From: Betaproteobacteria bacterium
Lineage (GTDB): Bacteria > Pseudomonadota > Gammaproteobacteria > Burkholderiales > Casimicrobiaceae
Assembly (NCBI GenBank): GCA_016720425.1
Contig: JADKKQ010000006.1
Location: forward strand, 124,001 to 188,000
Direction: 5' to 3'
DNA length: 64,000 nt
In this document: positions 1-8,121 of the stretch, piece after piece
How the letters are laid out: every line of letters begins with the position of its first letter
Position numbering within the stretch: position 1 is the stretch's first letter
Notes under the pieces: generated by a model
What the model saw: the letters and a program-made list of their open reading frames with translations, nothing else
Databases searched by the model: none
What the model was told of the DNA's origin: nothing
Translations under genes and position numbers: made by a program

Positions 1-182
1 TGGCGCAGCTTGTTGAACTGCACCGTGTGGCCGAGGTGCAGGTCCGGGCGGGTCGGGTCGAAGCCCTCCTTGATGCGCAGCGGGTGGCCGCGCTGCAGCT
101 TGGCGGCGAGCTCGCTCTCGACCAGGAGCTCGTCGGCGCCGCGGCGGAAGACCGCGAGGTGGTGTTCGATGTCGAAGGCCAT
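1..182 (-). CDS. tyrS: Tyrosyl-tRNA synthetase, N-terminal fragment
   Basis: This is the first 60 residues of a class I aminoacyl-tRNA synthetase that charges tRNA-Tyr in the cytoplasm; the rest lies off the left edge. The start ATG is the complement of 180-182. The fragment reads MAFDIEHHLAVFRRG and later DPTRPDLHLGHTVQFNKLR. DLHLGHT is the HIGH-type ATP-binding signature as it appears in TyrRS, and the GFDPT-PDLHLGHT context is typical of proteobacterial TyrS. It starts 5 bases after the stop of the glutathione S-transferase on the same strand, so the two may be co-transcribed. The KMSKS loop and tRNA-binding domain are not in the window. Confidence 0.85.
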   Translation of the reverse strand, partial: MAFDIEHHLAVFRRGADELLVESELAAKLQRGHPLRIKEGFDPTRPDLHLGHTVQFNKLR

Positions 183-187
183 GGGCT

Positions 188-820
188 TCAGGCGGGGGCC
201 TTCGCTTCCCGCATCGCGATCGCCGCCTGCGCGGCCGGTCGGGCGAGGCAGCGGGCGTGCCAGGCCTTGACCCGGGGGAATGCGTCGAGGCCGAAGGCCG
301 GCGCGCGGAACAGCACCGCGGCGACGTTGAGGTCGGCGAGCGTGAATTCGTCGCCGAGCAGGTAGTCGCGATCGGCGAGCGCCCCCTCCAGCACCTGCAG
401 GCGCCGCGGCAGCTTCGCCGCGGCGTCGGCGGCGACTTCGGGCTTGCGCTGCTCGGGCGGCAGGAACAGCGTGTGATAGCTCCAGGCACCGATCAACGGC
501 TCGGCCTCGCTGGCCGCCCAGAACGACCACTGCAGCGTCAGCGCCTCGCCCCGGGCGTCGGACGGCAGCAGCTTGCCGGACTTGCGGGCGAGGTAGAAAT
601 TGATCGCCAGCGACTCGAACAGGTTGAATCCGTCGTCGGACAGCGCCGGGATCGTGCCGTTGGGATTGATGGCGAGGTACGCCGGCGCCTTGATCTCCGG
701 GCCGAGGTAGCTCAGCGGCAGGTTCTCGTAGGTCAGGCCCGCCTCCTCGGCGGCCCAGAGGCTGCGGAAGGTGCGCGACGCAGGCGCGCCGTAGATCTTG
801 AGGCTCACGGGCTTCTCCAA
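188..820 (-). CDS. Glutathione S-transferase family protein
   Basis: A 210-residue cytosolic GST-fold protein, the usual length for the family. Residues 6-80 form the thioredoxin-like domain: SRTFRSLWAAEEAG follows the first strand in the glutathione-site position, NPNGTIPAL carries the cis-proline loop, and FESLAINFYLA holds the acidic-Ser pair that contacts the gamma-glutamyl group. The rest is an all-helical C-terminal domain with EFTLADLNVAAVL, the GST N-capping/hydrophobic staple region. It lies directly upstream of tyrS on the same strand and divergent from the M23 peptidase. The substrate is unknown; GSTs of this kind conjugate or isomerise electrophiles. Confidence 0.85.
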   Translation of the reverse strand: MEKPVSLKIYGAPASRTFRSLWAAEEAGLTYENLPLSYLGPEIKAPAYLAINPNGTIPALSDDGFNLFESLAINFYLARKSGKLLPSDARGEALTLQWSFWAASEAEPLIGAWSYHTLFLPPEQRKPEVAADAAAKLPRRLQVLEGALADRDYLLGDEFTLADLNVAAVLFRAPAFGLDAFPRVKAWHARCLARPAAQAAIAMREAKAPA

Positions 821-871
821 GGGGGCGCCGGCGTCCGGCGTGCCGGGACGAGGCGGGGTTTCGGCGGGGGT

Positions 872-881
872 TTGCTAGAAT
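872..881 (+). promoter_or_regulatory. Extended -10 promoter element (TGCTAGAAT)
   Basis: TTGCTAGAAT in the divergent spacer: TAGAAT at 876-881 preceded by TGC, an extended -10. It lies about 40 bases ahead of the GTG of the M23 peptidase. No good -35 is visible. The identical TGCTAGAAT recurs ahead of argC, rep and the TPR gene in this window. Confidence 0.5.
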
Positions 882-919
882 GCGCGTTTCGCTGGCCCAC
901 GGGTCGAAGGCGACACACG

Positions 920-2254
920 GTGCCCAAACACGCGATTCTAGCGCAATGCCTCGATGCGACGCTGCGGCGGACGCAGGCCCTGCTCTCGGTGCGGCAATGG
1001 GCGGGGGTGGTCGTGCTCGGCCTGTGCGGCGTCGCGGCGTTCGGCCTGGCGCCGGACACGACGCTCGAAACGGTCCCGACCCGCGTGGTGACCCGGACCC
1101 TGCCGCTGCCGTCGCTGGCGGCCGAGGCGCCGGCGCCCGAGGAGCGCTTTTGGCGCGAGGAACGGATTCAGCGCGGCGACACCGTCGGCAGCGTGCTCGC
1201 CCGCGTCGGCGTCGACGATCCGTCGGCGATGGCCTTCCTGCGGACCGATCCGGCCGCCCGTCCGCTCTACCAGCTGCGCCCCGGCAAGCCGCTGCGGGTC
1301 GAGACCGATGACGCCGGCCGGCTCCTGCAGCTGCGGTTTGCCACCGGCGGCGGCGATCTCCTCACCATCGCGCGCGAGGGCGACGATTGGGTGGCGTCGA
1401 CGCAGCCGGCGCCCGTCGACGTGCAATGGCGGATGGCCAGCGGCGAGATCCGCTCGTCGCTGTTCGGTGCCGCCGACGCGGCCGGCGTGCCCGACGCCGT
1501 CACCCTGCAGCTGGCGGACGTGTTCGCCGGCGACATCGACTTCTTCAAGGACCTGAAGCGCGGCGACCGCTTCACCGTCGTCTACGAGGTGCGGCATCTG
1601 GACGGCGAGGTGCAGGGTGCCGGCCGCATCGTCGCCGCCGAGTTCGTCAACGGCGGCAAGCGCTTCCGCGCCTTCCTCTGGCGCGGCGAGGACGGCAGCG
1701 ACAGCTACTACGCCGACGACGGCTCGCCGTTGCGCAAGGCGTTCCTGCGCTCGCCGATGGAGTTCTCGCGCATTACCTCCGGCTTTTCCAACGCCCGTTT
1801 CCACCCCATCCTGCAGGTCACGCGGGCCCATCGCGGCACCGACTACGCGGCGCCGGTGGGCACGCCGATCCGGGCGACCGGCAGCGGCAAGGTCCTGGTT
1901 GCCGGCAGGCAGGGCGGCTACGGCAACGTGATCCATGTGCAACACGCGGGCGGGTTTTCCACCGTGTACGCGCATCTCTCCCGTTTCGCGCCCCAGGTGA
2001 AGACCGGCGCCCGGGTGTCGCAGGGCGAGGTCATCGGCCATGTCGGGCAGACCGGATGGGCGACCGGGCCGCACCTGCACTACGAGTTCCGCGTGGGCGG
2101 GGAAGCGCGCGATCCGCAGACGATCGCGCTGCCCAGCGGCGCGCCGCTGCCGGCGACCGAGCGCGTGGCGTTCGCCGCCGGCATCGCACCGGCCGCCGCG
2201 CAGATCCTGCTCGCGCAGTCGCTGTCCGGCCTGCGGATCGCCACCGGCCCGTGA
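920..2254 (+). CDS. M23 family peptidoglycan endopeptidase
   Basis: A 444-residue envelope protein predicted to cleave peptidoglycan cross-links (Gly-Gly/LytM-like family). The GTG start fits the promoter at 872-881; the open frame extends upstream but only through the divergent gene. A short basic N-terminus is followed by one membrane anchor (WAGVVVLGLCGVAAFGLA), then an OapA/LysM-like region (EERIQRGDTVGSVLARVGVD), then the catalytic domain near residues 280-390. The zinc ligands are visible as HRGTDYAAP (HxxxD) and GPHLHYEF (HxH), with GTPIRATGSGKV between. anmK follows 55 bases later, so cell-wall cleavage and anhydro-muropeptide recycling are paired, as is common in Betaproteobacteria. 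Confidence 0.9.
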   Translation: MPKHAILAQCLDATLRRTQALLSVRQWAGVVVLGLCGVAAFGLAPDTTLETVPTRVVTRTLPLPSLAAEAPAPEERFWREERIQRGDTVGSVLARVGVDDPSAMAFLRTDPAARPLYQLRPGKPLRVETDDAGRLLQLRFATGGGDLLTIAREGDDWVASTQPAPVDVQWRMASGEIRSSLFGAADAAGVPDAVTLQLADVFAGDIDFFKDLKRGDRFTVVYEVRHLDGEVQGAGRIVAAEFVNGGKRFRAFLWRGEDGSDSYYADDGSPLRKAFLRSPMEFSRITSGFSNARFHPILQVTRAHRGTDYAAPVGTPIRATGSGKVLVAGRQGGYGNVIHVQHAGGFSTVYAHLSRFAPQVKTGARVSQGEVIGHVGQTGWATGPHLHYEFRVGGEARDPQTIALPSGAPLPATERVAFAAGIAPAAAQILLAQSLSGLRIATGP

Positions 2255-2309
2255 CGGCGGCGCGCATCGGCGCGCAGCGGTGCGTCGGCTGACAAGCTGT
2301 CCTTCCACG

Positions 2310-3404
2310 ATGCCCGCCGACCGGTACGCCGGGGTGATGTCCGGGACGAGCCTCGACGGTGTCGATGCCGTCGTCGCCGAGTTCGCCGGCGCCGCCTGCC
2401 GCGTCCTCGGTTTCGTCAGCCTGCCGTTCGCCCCGGAGCTGCGCGCCGAATTGCTTGCGCTGCAGGCCCCCTGCACCGACGAGATCGCGCGTGCCGCCCG
2501 CGCCGGCAATGCGCTCGCCGACCTCTACGCGCAGGCGATCCTCGGCGCGGCGGCCGCCGCCGGGACCGCGCCGGCCGAGCTGCGGGCCGCGGGCGTGCAC
2601 GGGCAGACGATCCGGCATCGGCCGGCCGAGGGCTGGACGATGCAGCTCAACAACCCGGCCCGGGTGGCCGAGCGCTGCCGCGTCGCGGTGGTCGCCGACT
2701 TCCGCAGCCGCGACGTCGCGGCCGGCGGGCAGGGCGCGCCGCTGGTGCCGGCTTTTCACGCGGCGGTCTTCGGTGGCGCCGTGCATCGCGCGATCGTCAA
2801 CGTCGGCGGCATCGCCAACGTCACCGACCTTCCCCCCGGCGGCACCGTGCGCGGCTTCGACACGGGGCCGGGCAACGTGCTGCTCGACCTCTGGCACGCC
2901 CGCCATCGCGGCGGCGCCTTCGACGCCGGCGGCGCCTGGGCGCGCGCCGGCCGCGTCGACGCCGGTCTGCTCGCGCAGCTGCTGGCGGAGCCGTTTCTCG
3001 CGCTGCCGCCGCCGCGCAGCACCGGGCGTGACCTGTTCAATGCGCCGTGGCTCGACGCCAGGCTGGCGGGTCACCGGGTCGCGGCCGTCGACGTCCAGGC
3101 GACGCTGCTCGCCTTCACCGCGCGCAGCATCGCCGACGCGATCGAGGTGCACTGCGGGGCAGCGCGGGAGGTGCTCGTGTGCGGCGGTGGCGCGCGCAAC
3201 GCCGCCCTGCTCGAACGCCTCGGTGCCGAGCTCGGGCCGCGATCGGTGGTGACGACCGCGGCGGCGGGGGTTCCCCCCGAGCAGGTCGAGGCGCTCGCCT
3301 TCGCCTGGCTGGCCCGCGAGACGCTCGCCGGACGGCCCGGCAATCTCCCGGCGGTCACCGGCGCGGACGGCCGGCGGGTGCTGGGAGCGCTCTACGCTGC
3401 GTGA
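2310..3404 (+). CDS. anmK: Anhydro-N-acetylmuramic acid kinase
   Basis: A 364-residue cytoplasmic sugar kinase that opens and phosphorylates 1,6-anhydro-MurNAc to MurNAc-6-phosphate during wall recycling. The ASKHA-fold signatures are clear: AGVMSGTSLDGVDAV at the N-terminus (phosphate loop), AAGVHGQTIRHRP, NVGGIANVT, GFDTGPGNVLLD (catalytic Asp and Gly-rich segment) and VCGGGARNAALLERL in the adenosine-binding half. The length matches the family. The start ATG precedes PADRYAGVMSGTS with little extra sequence. It follows the M23 peptidase gene on the same strand, which fits one functional unit; no terminator is seen after it. Confidence 0.95.
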   Translation: MPADRYAGVMSGTSLDGVDAVVAEFAGAACRVLGFVSLPFAPELRAELLALQAPCTDEIARAARAGNALADLYAQAILGAAAAAGTAPAELRAAGVHGQTIRHRPAEGWTMQLNNPARVAERCRVAVVADFRSRDVAAGGQGAPLVPAFHAAVFGGAVHRAIVNVGGIANVTDLPPGGTVRGFDTGPGNVLLDLWHARHRGGAFDAGGAWARAGRVDAGLLAQLLAEPFLALPPPRSTGRDLFNAPWLDARLAGHRVAAVDVQATLLAFTARSIADAIEVHCGAAREVLVCGGGARNAALLERLGAELGPRSVVTTAAAGVPPEQVEALAFAWLARETLAGRPGNLPAVTGADGRRVLGALYAA

Positions 3405-3444
3405 CGCGCCTCGCGCCGGCGCCCCCACCCGCACCGCCGCGGAT

Positions 3445-4029
3445 TCAGCCGCGCGTCAGCGGCAGGCCCCAGACACCCCAGGCCGCGACCAGCGCCCAGA
3501 CGACGAGCGTCGCGCCGAGATTGAAACCCGCGTTGTTCTGCCGGAAGAGCTCCCCGCTCCAGTAGCGCAGCGGCTGGCCGGTGGCCGGCCAGGTCGGCAG
3601 GAAGCGCCGCACCGTGCGGCAATAGTCCTCGTAGGCGGCACCGAAGATCGGCCGCAGGTGCGCTTCTTCGCGCCGCACGCGCGCGTCCATGTAGAGCCAG
3701 TAGACCACCGCATACGCCAGCAGCAGCCAGCCGTTGCCCAGCAGCATCAGGAAGCCGAGGAGGATGAAGAAGCGCCCGAGGTACATGGGGTTGCGGACCA
3801 TCGAGTAGGGGCCGCGCGCAGTGAGGGTGGCGTTCTTGTCGAGCGAGGCGAAGCACCACAGCTGGATGAACTCGCCGAACATCGACACGATGAAACCCGG
3901 CAGCAGCCATTCCTGGCGCACGAACTGCGCCAGCAGGAGCACCGCCAGCACGACGATCGGGGTCCGCATGCGCACCAGGAAACGGCGCAGGCCGGGATGC
4001 TGGAAAAGCCCCGACGAAGTCTCTTTCAT
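3445..4029 (-). CDS. Isoprenylcysteine carboxyl methyltransferase / PEMT-like membrane protein
   Basis: A 194-residue integral membrane protein with about four hydrophobic segments. The signature is YSMVRNPMYLGRFF followed by EEAHLRPIFGAAYEDYCRTVRRFLP, the pattern shared by the ICMT/phospholipid-methyltransferase superfamily: an RHP/RNP-Y-xG SAM-binding motif, then E-L/x-FG-xYxxY. These enzymes methylate membrane substrates using S-adenosylmethionine. Bacterial members are mostly uncharacterised and the substrate cannot be told here. Its start is 44 bases from the stop of the kinase-like gene on the same strand, suggesting co-transcription. Confidence 0.75.
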   Translation of the reverse strand: MKETSSGLFQHPGLRRFLVRMRTPIVVLAVLLLAQFVRQEWLLPGFIVSMFGEFIQLWCFASLDKNATLTARGPYSMVRNPMYLGRFFILLGFLMLLGNGWLLLAYAVVYWLYMDARVRREEAHLRPIFGAAYEDYCRTVRRFLPTWPATGQPLRYWSGELFRQNNAGFNLGATLVVWALVAAWGVWGLPLTRG

Positions 4030-4072
4030 GTCCGCCTTTCGGCACCGGTCGCCATTGACGGCCGGGCGGGGA

Positions 4073-4729
4073 TCACTTCTTCAGCCCCAGGTAGCCGCGG
4101 AACACCCAGTAGCGCCGCCAGCGCGCGGTGCGCTCGTACTGGGTGCGGCGGCCATCGCCGAGACTTTCCGGCGCCCATTGCGCCCATTTCTTGTAGATGC
4201 CGCTCATGTCCAGCCCCTCGAGCACGCGCCGCAGGCCGGCGGGCATCCAGCGCGTCGACAGCGCCGCCTGGAAGTCGAAGATGCCCGGCTCGCCGTCGGG
4301 CATCATCAGCATGTTGCCGCAGCCGCCGGTGTCGAGGTGCACCAGGCCACGCTGGTGGACGCGCCGGAGCAACCCCTCCAGCGCCTCGAGGAAGCGCGTG
4401 TCGACGCGCCCTTCCGGCAGTTCCGCCAGCGTGGTGCCCGGCAGGTAGCGTGCCGCGATCGCATGCGCGTCGAGCCGGAACGCCTCGGTGGGCACGCCGC
4501 GGATTCCTTCGAGGCGCCGGAGCGCGCTGAGCTCGCGCCGCAGCAGGAAGCGGCCGAGGGTGTTGCGCACCGCCAGAGGCCGGGACGAGAAGTCCTTGAG
4601 TGTCCATTCGCTGCCGTCGATGGCGACGCGCTCGACGCGTGCATTGGCCCAGCGCCCGTCGCGCATCAGCTTGCGGCGCGCGCGCCCGAGGTCAGCGCGG
4701 GTGAAGGGTGGCTTGCTCGCGGGAAGCAT
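4073..4729 (-). CDS. Lipopolysaccharide-kinase / RIO-like small kinase
   Basis: A 218-residue protein resembling the small Kdo/heptose-kinase-like family. LVHLDTGGCGNMLM reads as a catalytic loop (HxD, five residues, N) and GIFDFQAAL as the DFG-equivalent with DFQ. Upstream, WTLKDFSSRP has the Lys expected in the ATP site. Such proteins are short for kinases and lack a full C-lobe, so LPS core phosphorylation is only a family-level inference. The start at 4729 (MLPASKPPF) is chosen because a possible -10 lies over the next upstream ATG (4759), which would add ten residues. It lies between the methyltransferase and erpA, all on the minus strand. Confidence 0.65.
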   Translation of the reverse strand: MLPASKPPFTRADLGRARRKLMRDGRWANARVERVAIDGSEWTLKDFSSRPLAVRNTLGRFLLRRELSALRRLEGIRGVPTEAFRLDAHAIAARYLPGTTLAELPEGRVDTRFLEALEGLLRRVHQRGLVHLDTGGCGNMLMMPDGEPGIFDFQAALSTRWMPAGLRRVLEGLDMSGIYKKWAQWAPESLGDGRRTQYERTARWRRYWVFRGYLGLKK

Positions 4730-4757
4730 GCATCGGTGGGGGAACGGGGCCGCCGTC

Positions 4758-4763
4758 ATTATG
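4758..4763 (-). promoter_or_regulatory. Possible -10 (CATAAT) for the kinase-like gene
   Basis: On the minus strand this reads CATAAT in the context TGCTGTCATAATGACG, about 28 bases ahead of the ATG at 4729. No convincing -35 is seen. It is relevant mainly because it argues against the alternative start at 4759. Confidence 0.3.
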
Positions 4764-4842
4764 ACAGCAATGTGCGGGGCGACCCGGCCGCCGGCGCCCG
4801 GGGACAAGGGGGCCATCGGTGCCGGCGCGTCGTGCCGGCGAA

Positions 4843-4869
4843 ACGGAAACGGGGCCGACTCGGCCCCGT
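4843..4869 (-). terminator. Terminator after erpA
   Basis: Inverted repeat ACGGGGCC (4849-4856) / GGCCCCGT (4862-4869) with a 5-base loop, extendable to 10 bp with a 1-base centre. On the minus strand it is followed by a moderately T-rich GTTTCCGTTT run, 30 bases after the erpA stop. A rho-independent terminator is likely, though the T tract is interrupted. Confidence 0.55.
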
Positions 4870-4896
4870 CTCGCTGCTGCGGTGACGCTCGGCCGC

Positions 4897-5247
4897 TCAG
4901 GCCGAAAACGACGAGCCGCAGCCGCAGGTGGTCGTGGCGTTCGGGTTCTTGATGACGAACTGCGCGCCTTCGAGGCCTTCCTGGTAGTCGATCTCCGCGC
5001 CGACCAGGTACTGGTAGCTCATCGGGTCGATCAGCAGCGTCACGCCGTTCTTGGTCATCGCGGTGTCGTCCTCGTTGACGACTTCGTCGAAGGTGAAGCC
5101 GTACTGGAAGCCCGAACAGCCGCCGCCGGACACGAACACGCGGAGCTTCAGCTCGGCGTTGCCCTCTTCCTCGATCAGCAGGCGGACCTTTTCGGCAGCA
5201 CTGTCGGTGAACACCAGCGGGGCGGGCATCTCGGTCATCGAATTCAT
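4897..5247 (-). CDS. erpA: Iron-sulfur cluster insertion protein ErpA
   Basis: A 116-residue A-type carrier that binds a 2Fe-2S or 4Fe-4S cluster and hands it to apoproteins. The three conserved cysteines are present: GGGCSGFQYGF in the middle and TTCGCGSSFSA at the C-terminus. The chosen ATG (complement of 5245-5247) has a good AGGAG ribosome site 8 bases upstream, whereas longer in-frame extensions have none. NEDDTAMTKNGV and DPMSYQYLVGAEIDY are typical of the ErpA subgroup. A hairpin terminator follows. It lies downstream of the bactofilin gene on the same strand, the usual betaproteobacterial order. Confidence 0.95.
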   Translation of the reverse strand: MNSMTEMPAPLVFTDSAAEKVRLLIEEEGNAELKLRVFVSGGGCSGFQYGFTFDEVVNEDDTAMTKNGVTLLIDPMSYQYLVGAEIDYQEGLEGAQFVIKNPNATTTCGCGSSFSA

Positions 5248-5324
5248 TGCGCACTCCTGTCGGGACGATTTTTCCGAATTATCGTCTCCGCCGGTTTCGC
5301 ACCCTGCACCGATAGGGCAGCAGG

Positions 5325-5759
5325 TCACCGGGCACGGGCCCCGGCGCGCGTCCGGCTACTGGCGGACACGCGCTTCAATTCGACTACCGAAGCGCTGCCG
5401 GGTTCAGCGTGATTGAGCCGGCCCTGGATCACCGCGCCGACGTGCATCTCGATCTGGCGGTAGGCGACGTCGCCGGCGATCCGGGCCTTCGCCTGCAGTT
5501 CCAGATAGTCATCGGCGGTGACCGGGCCGTTGACGGTGCCGTTGATGACGACGTGCGACACCCGGATTTCGCCGTCGATCCGCGCCTGTTCGCTGACGAC
5601 CAGCGTGCAGGGGTCGCCGTTGGCGGCGGTCACGTTGCCGCGCACCTGCCCGTCGATGCGCAATCCGCCGTTGAAAGAAATGTCGCCGTTGACGACGGTG
5701 CCCGCGCCGATCAGGCTGTCAATGCGCTTCTGCGGGGCGCCGTTCTTCCGTTTCCACAT
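5325..5759 (-). CDS. Bactofilin (polymer-forming cytoskeletal protein)
   Basis: A 144-residue bactofilin. The central beta-helix is visible as repeated short turns (GTVVNGDISFNGGLRIDG, GNVTA, ARIDGEIRVSHVVINGTV, ARIAGDVAYRQIEM). Flanks are short and disordered: MWKRKNGAPQKRIDS at the front and SASSRTRAGARAR behind. Bactofilins polymerise without nucleotide on the membrane and often position wall-modifying enzymes, which fits the nearby M23 peptidase and anmK. The start has a strong GGAGGA site (minus strand of 5764-5772). It begins 11 bases after the stop of the coiled-coil gene upstream, so they form an operon. Confidence 0.9.
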   Translation of the reverse strand: MWKRKNGAPQKRIDSLIGAGTVVNGDISFNGGLRIDGQVRGNVTAANGDPCTLVVSEQARIDGEIRVSHVVINGTVNGPVTADDYLELQAKARIAGDVAYRQIEMHVGAVIQGRLNHAEPGSASVVELKRVSASSRTRAGARAR

Positions 5760-5770
5760 CGCACTCCTCC

Positions 5771-6539
5771 TCACATCGCGAGGCTGCGCGTCGCGCGCGG
5801 GGCCGGCTGGCCGGACTCGAACGCCCGCACCATGATGCTGCGCACCTGCGCTCCCCGGGGAACCTCGAAGGTCCCCTCCAGCCGTTGATAATACTTGAAC
5901 CTGAGCTTCAGTGCCGGAGCGACCGCCGGCTGTTCGTCGGGCAGCGCGAGCGTGGTCTGGCTTCCCGGCGACCCCGCGCGCCGGCTGGCGAGGTCGCGAC
6001 CAGGCGTCAGGTGGCCGACGAAATCGTCCTTCGGCTTGCCGCCGCGGACGACGAGCAGGCTGTAGCGATAGGCGCCGTCCCGTTCGCGCTCGACGGCAAC
6101 CCGCTGGATGGCGAGTCCCGCCTGCCTGTTGGCGTCGGCGAAGAGCTGCTGCAGGAACACGAGCTCCTCCTTCAGCTGCGAGTTCTCGTTCTGCAGCTCG
6201 GTGGCCTGCTTGGTCAGCGTGGCATGCACGCTTCGGGTCATCGCCAGCTCGCTGTCCAGCGCCGGGAGCTACGCCTGCCGCAGCGCGGCCGATTCGCTGC
6301 GCAGCCGCGTCGCGTCGGCCTCGGGCGGTCGCGATCCGCGCCTCGACCTCCTTGCGGTTGAAGCCCCCGAGGATCTGGCCGAAGTCGAAGCCCCACCACC
6401 ACATGCCGCCGATGACCAGCAGCAGCGCCACGGCCAGACCCGCCTTCCACGGCCACGGCAGGTGCGAGCGCACCGCCATCCGCGGGGCGTCGATCGAGAA
6501 GTGGTGGCGCACGCGGCGCCATGCGCGAGCAGGCGCCAC
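5771..6539 (-). CDS. Coiled-coil membrane protein (DUF6776-like), frameshifted
   Basis: Two reading frames together make one protein. From a GTG at 6539 the first part reads MAPARAWRRVRHHFSID, a single membrane segment (AGLAVALLLVIGGMWWWG) and FNRKEVEARIAT. The second frame carries a coiled coil (EADATRLRSESAALRQA, then after an in-frame TAG, LPALDSELAMTRSV and NENSQLKEELVFLQQLF) and a beta-rich C-terminus (GTFEVPRGAQVRSIMVRAF). The break needs one shifted base near 6325-6345 plus the TAG near 6270. The intact family (about 250 residues) sits between argC and bactofilin in Betaproteobacteria, exactly as here. Function is unknown; a membrane anchor for bactofilin is a guess. Either a pseudogene or two sequence errors. 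Confidence 0.65.
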
Positions 6540-6551
6540 GGCCGTCGGGCT

Positions 6552-7583
6552 TCAGGGCAGCACCGCGAGCGCCTCGAGCCCGGTGGCCTCGGGGAGCCCG
6601 AACATGAGGTTCATGTTCTGGATCGCCTGCCCGGCCGCGCCCTTGACGAGGTTGTCCTCGACCGCCAGCACCATCGCGAGGTCGGTGCCTGCGGGGCGGT
6701 GGACCGCGATGCGCAGCATGTTCGAGGCGCGCACCGAGCGTGTGTCCGGCGCGGAGCCCGCCGGCATCACGTCGACGAACGGCTCGTTCGCGTAGCGCCG
6801 CTCGTAGAGCGCCTGCAGGTCGACGTCGGTGCGCGTCAGCTCGGCGTACAGCGTCGAGTGCATGCCGCGGATCATCGGCACCAGGTGCGGCGTGAACACG
6901 AGGCCGATCGGCTGCGCCGTCAGGCGGGCCAGCTGCGCGACGGTCTCGGGGTGGTGCCGATGCCCCTTGACGCCGTAGGCCTTGAAGCTGTCCGACGCTT
7001 CCGCGAAGAGCAGGTTGACCTCGGCCTTGCGACCGGCGCCGGAGACCCCGGACTTGCAGTCGGCGATCAGCCGGCCGGGGTCGATGACGCCGGCCTCGAG
7101 CAGCGGGGCGTAGCCGAGCTGCATCGTCGTCGGGTAGCAGCCCGGATTGCCGACGATGCGTGCGGTGCGGATCGCCTCGCGGTTGAGTTCCGGCAACCCG
7201 TAGACGGCCTCGGCGAGGAGGTCCGGGCAGCTGTGGGGCAGGCCGTACCACTGCGTGAACACGGCCGGATCCTGGAGCCGGAAGTCGGCGGCGAGATCGA
7301 TGACGCGGACGCCGGCATCGACGAGTTCGCGCGCCTGCGCCATCGCCACGCCGTGCGGGGTGGCGAAGAACACCACGTCGCAGGAGCCGAGGTCGGCGCC
7401 GGCCGGGTCGGTGAACGCGAGGTCGTAGCGGCCGCGCAGGCTGGGAAACATCTCCGCCACCGGCGTGCCGGCGTCCTTGCGCGAGGTGATCGCGCGCAGC
7501 TCGGCGTCGGGGTGCGCCGCCAGCAGGCGCAGCAGCTCGACCCCCGTGTAACCGGTGCCGCCCACAATGCCGATCTTGATCAT
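6552..7583 (-). CDS. argC: N-acetyl-gamma-glutamyl-phosphate reductase
   Basis: A 343-residue enzyme that reduces N-acetylglutamyl-phosphate to the semialdehyde with NADPH in arginine synthesis. The N-terminal Rossmann motif is IKIGIVGGTGYTGVELLRLL, the catalytic cysteine is in VGNPGCYPTTMQL, and CKSGVSGAGRKAEVN, KGHRHHPE and HLVPMIRGMHST complete the active site. The start is placed at MIKIGIVGG because a GGAGA site lies just ahead and a TGCTAGAAT promoter overlaps the longer N-terminus. argH lies 3 kb away in the same orientation but is separated by other genes. Confidence 0.96.
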   Translation of the reverse strand: MIKIGIVGGTGYTGVELLRLLAAHPDAELRAITSRKDAGTPVAEMFPSLRGRYDLAFTDPAGADLGSCDVVFFATPHGVAMAQARELVDAGVRVIDLAADFRLQDPAVFTQWYGLPHSCPDLLAEAVYGLPELNREAIRTARIVGNPGCYPTTMQLGYAPLLEAGVIDPGRLIADCKSGVSGAGRKAEVNLLFAEASDSFKAYGVKGHRHHPETVAQLARLTAQPIGLVFTPHLVPMIRGMHSTLYAELTRTDVDLQALYERRYANEPFVDVMPAGSAPDTRSVRASNMLRIAVHRPAGTDLAMVLAVEDNLVKGAAGQAIQNMNLMFGLPEATGLEALAVLP

Positions 7584-7608
7584 TGCCGTCTCTCCGCGGG
7601 AACGGGCG

Positions 7609-7617
7609 ATTCTAGCA
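7609..7617 (-). promoter_or_regulatory. Extended -10 promoter (TGCTAGAAT) for argC
   Basis: On the minus strand 7617-7609 reads TGCTAGAAT, an extended -10, placing transcription initiation about 20 bases ahead of the argC ATG at 7583. No clear -35. Confidence 0.5.
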
Positions 7618-7670
7618 TCGGGCCCGCGCACATCCTATGGCTTGGAATGGCGCCAGGCGGGGCGCCGCAA

Positions 7671-7696
7671 ACACAAAGGCCGCCCCAAAGGCGGCC
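7671..7696 (-). terminator. Terminator after rpsI
   Basis: GGCCGCC (7678-7684) and GGCGGCC (7690-7696) form a 7-bp stem with a 5-base loop; on the minus strand it is followed by TTTGTGTTT. It lies 26 bases beyond the rpsI stop and separates the ribosomal-protein unit from argC. Confidence 0.75.
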
Positions 7697-7721
7697 CTCG
7701 CGAAACACAGCGCCGCGTCGA

Positions 7722-8114
7722 TCAGCGCTTGGAGAACTGCTTGCGGCGACGCGCCTTGTGCAGGCCGACCTTCTTGCGCTCGACTTCGCGCGCGTCGCGG
7801 GTGACGAGTCCGGCCTTGGACAGCGTCGGCTTCAGCTGCGCGTCGTAGTCGATCAGCGCCCGGGTGATGCCGTGGCGCACCGCGCCGGCCTGGCCCGACT
7901 CGCCGCCGCCGGCGACGTTGACCATGATGTCGAAGGTCGCGTCGTGGTTGGTGAGCTTCAGCGGCTGGCGGACGACCATCCGCCCGGTCTCGCGGCCGAA
8001 GAACTCGTCGACCGGCTTGTCGTTGACGACGATCTTGCCGGTGCCCTTCTTGAGGAACACGCGGGCCACCGCGCTCTTGCGCCGGCCGGTGCCGTAGTAG
8101 TAGTTGCCGATCAT
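7722..8114 (-). CDS. rpsI: 30S ribosomal protein S9
   Basis: A 130-residue small-subunit protein, full length. It opens with YYYGTGRRKSAVARVFL, continues with GGGESGQAGAVRHGITRAL and ends in the basic tail VGLHKARRRKQFSKR, whose terminal SKR reaches the P-site tRNA anticodon stem. It starts 7 bases after the rplM stop, the standard rplM-rpsI operon, and is followed by a hairpin terminator. Confidence 0.98.
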   Translation of the reverse strand: MIGNYYYGTGRRKSAVARVFLKKGTGKIVVNDKPVDEFFGRETGRMVVRQPLKLTNHDATFDIMVNVAGGGESGQAGAVRHGITRALIDYDAQLKPTLSKAGLVTRDAREVERKKVGLHKARRRKQFSKR

Positions 8115-8121
8115 GGGAAGC

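Noticed and set aside
938..2509. Long open frame antisense to the M23 gene, and similar ones at 16467-18350, 18627-20870 and 61475-63895
   Set aside because: In 70% GC DNA the opposite strand of a real gene stays open by chance. These frames are Arg/Ala/Gly-rich with no recognisable fold and lie wholly over well-supported genes.
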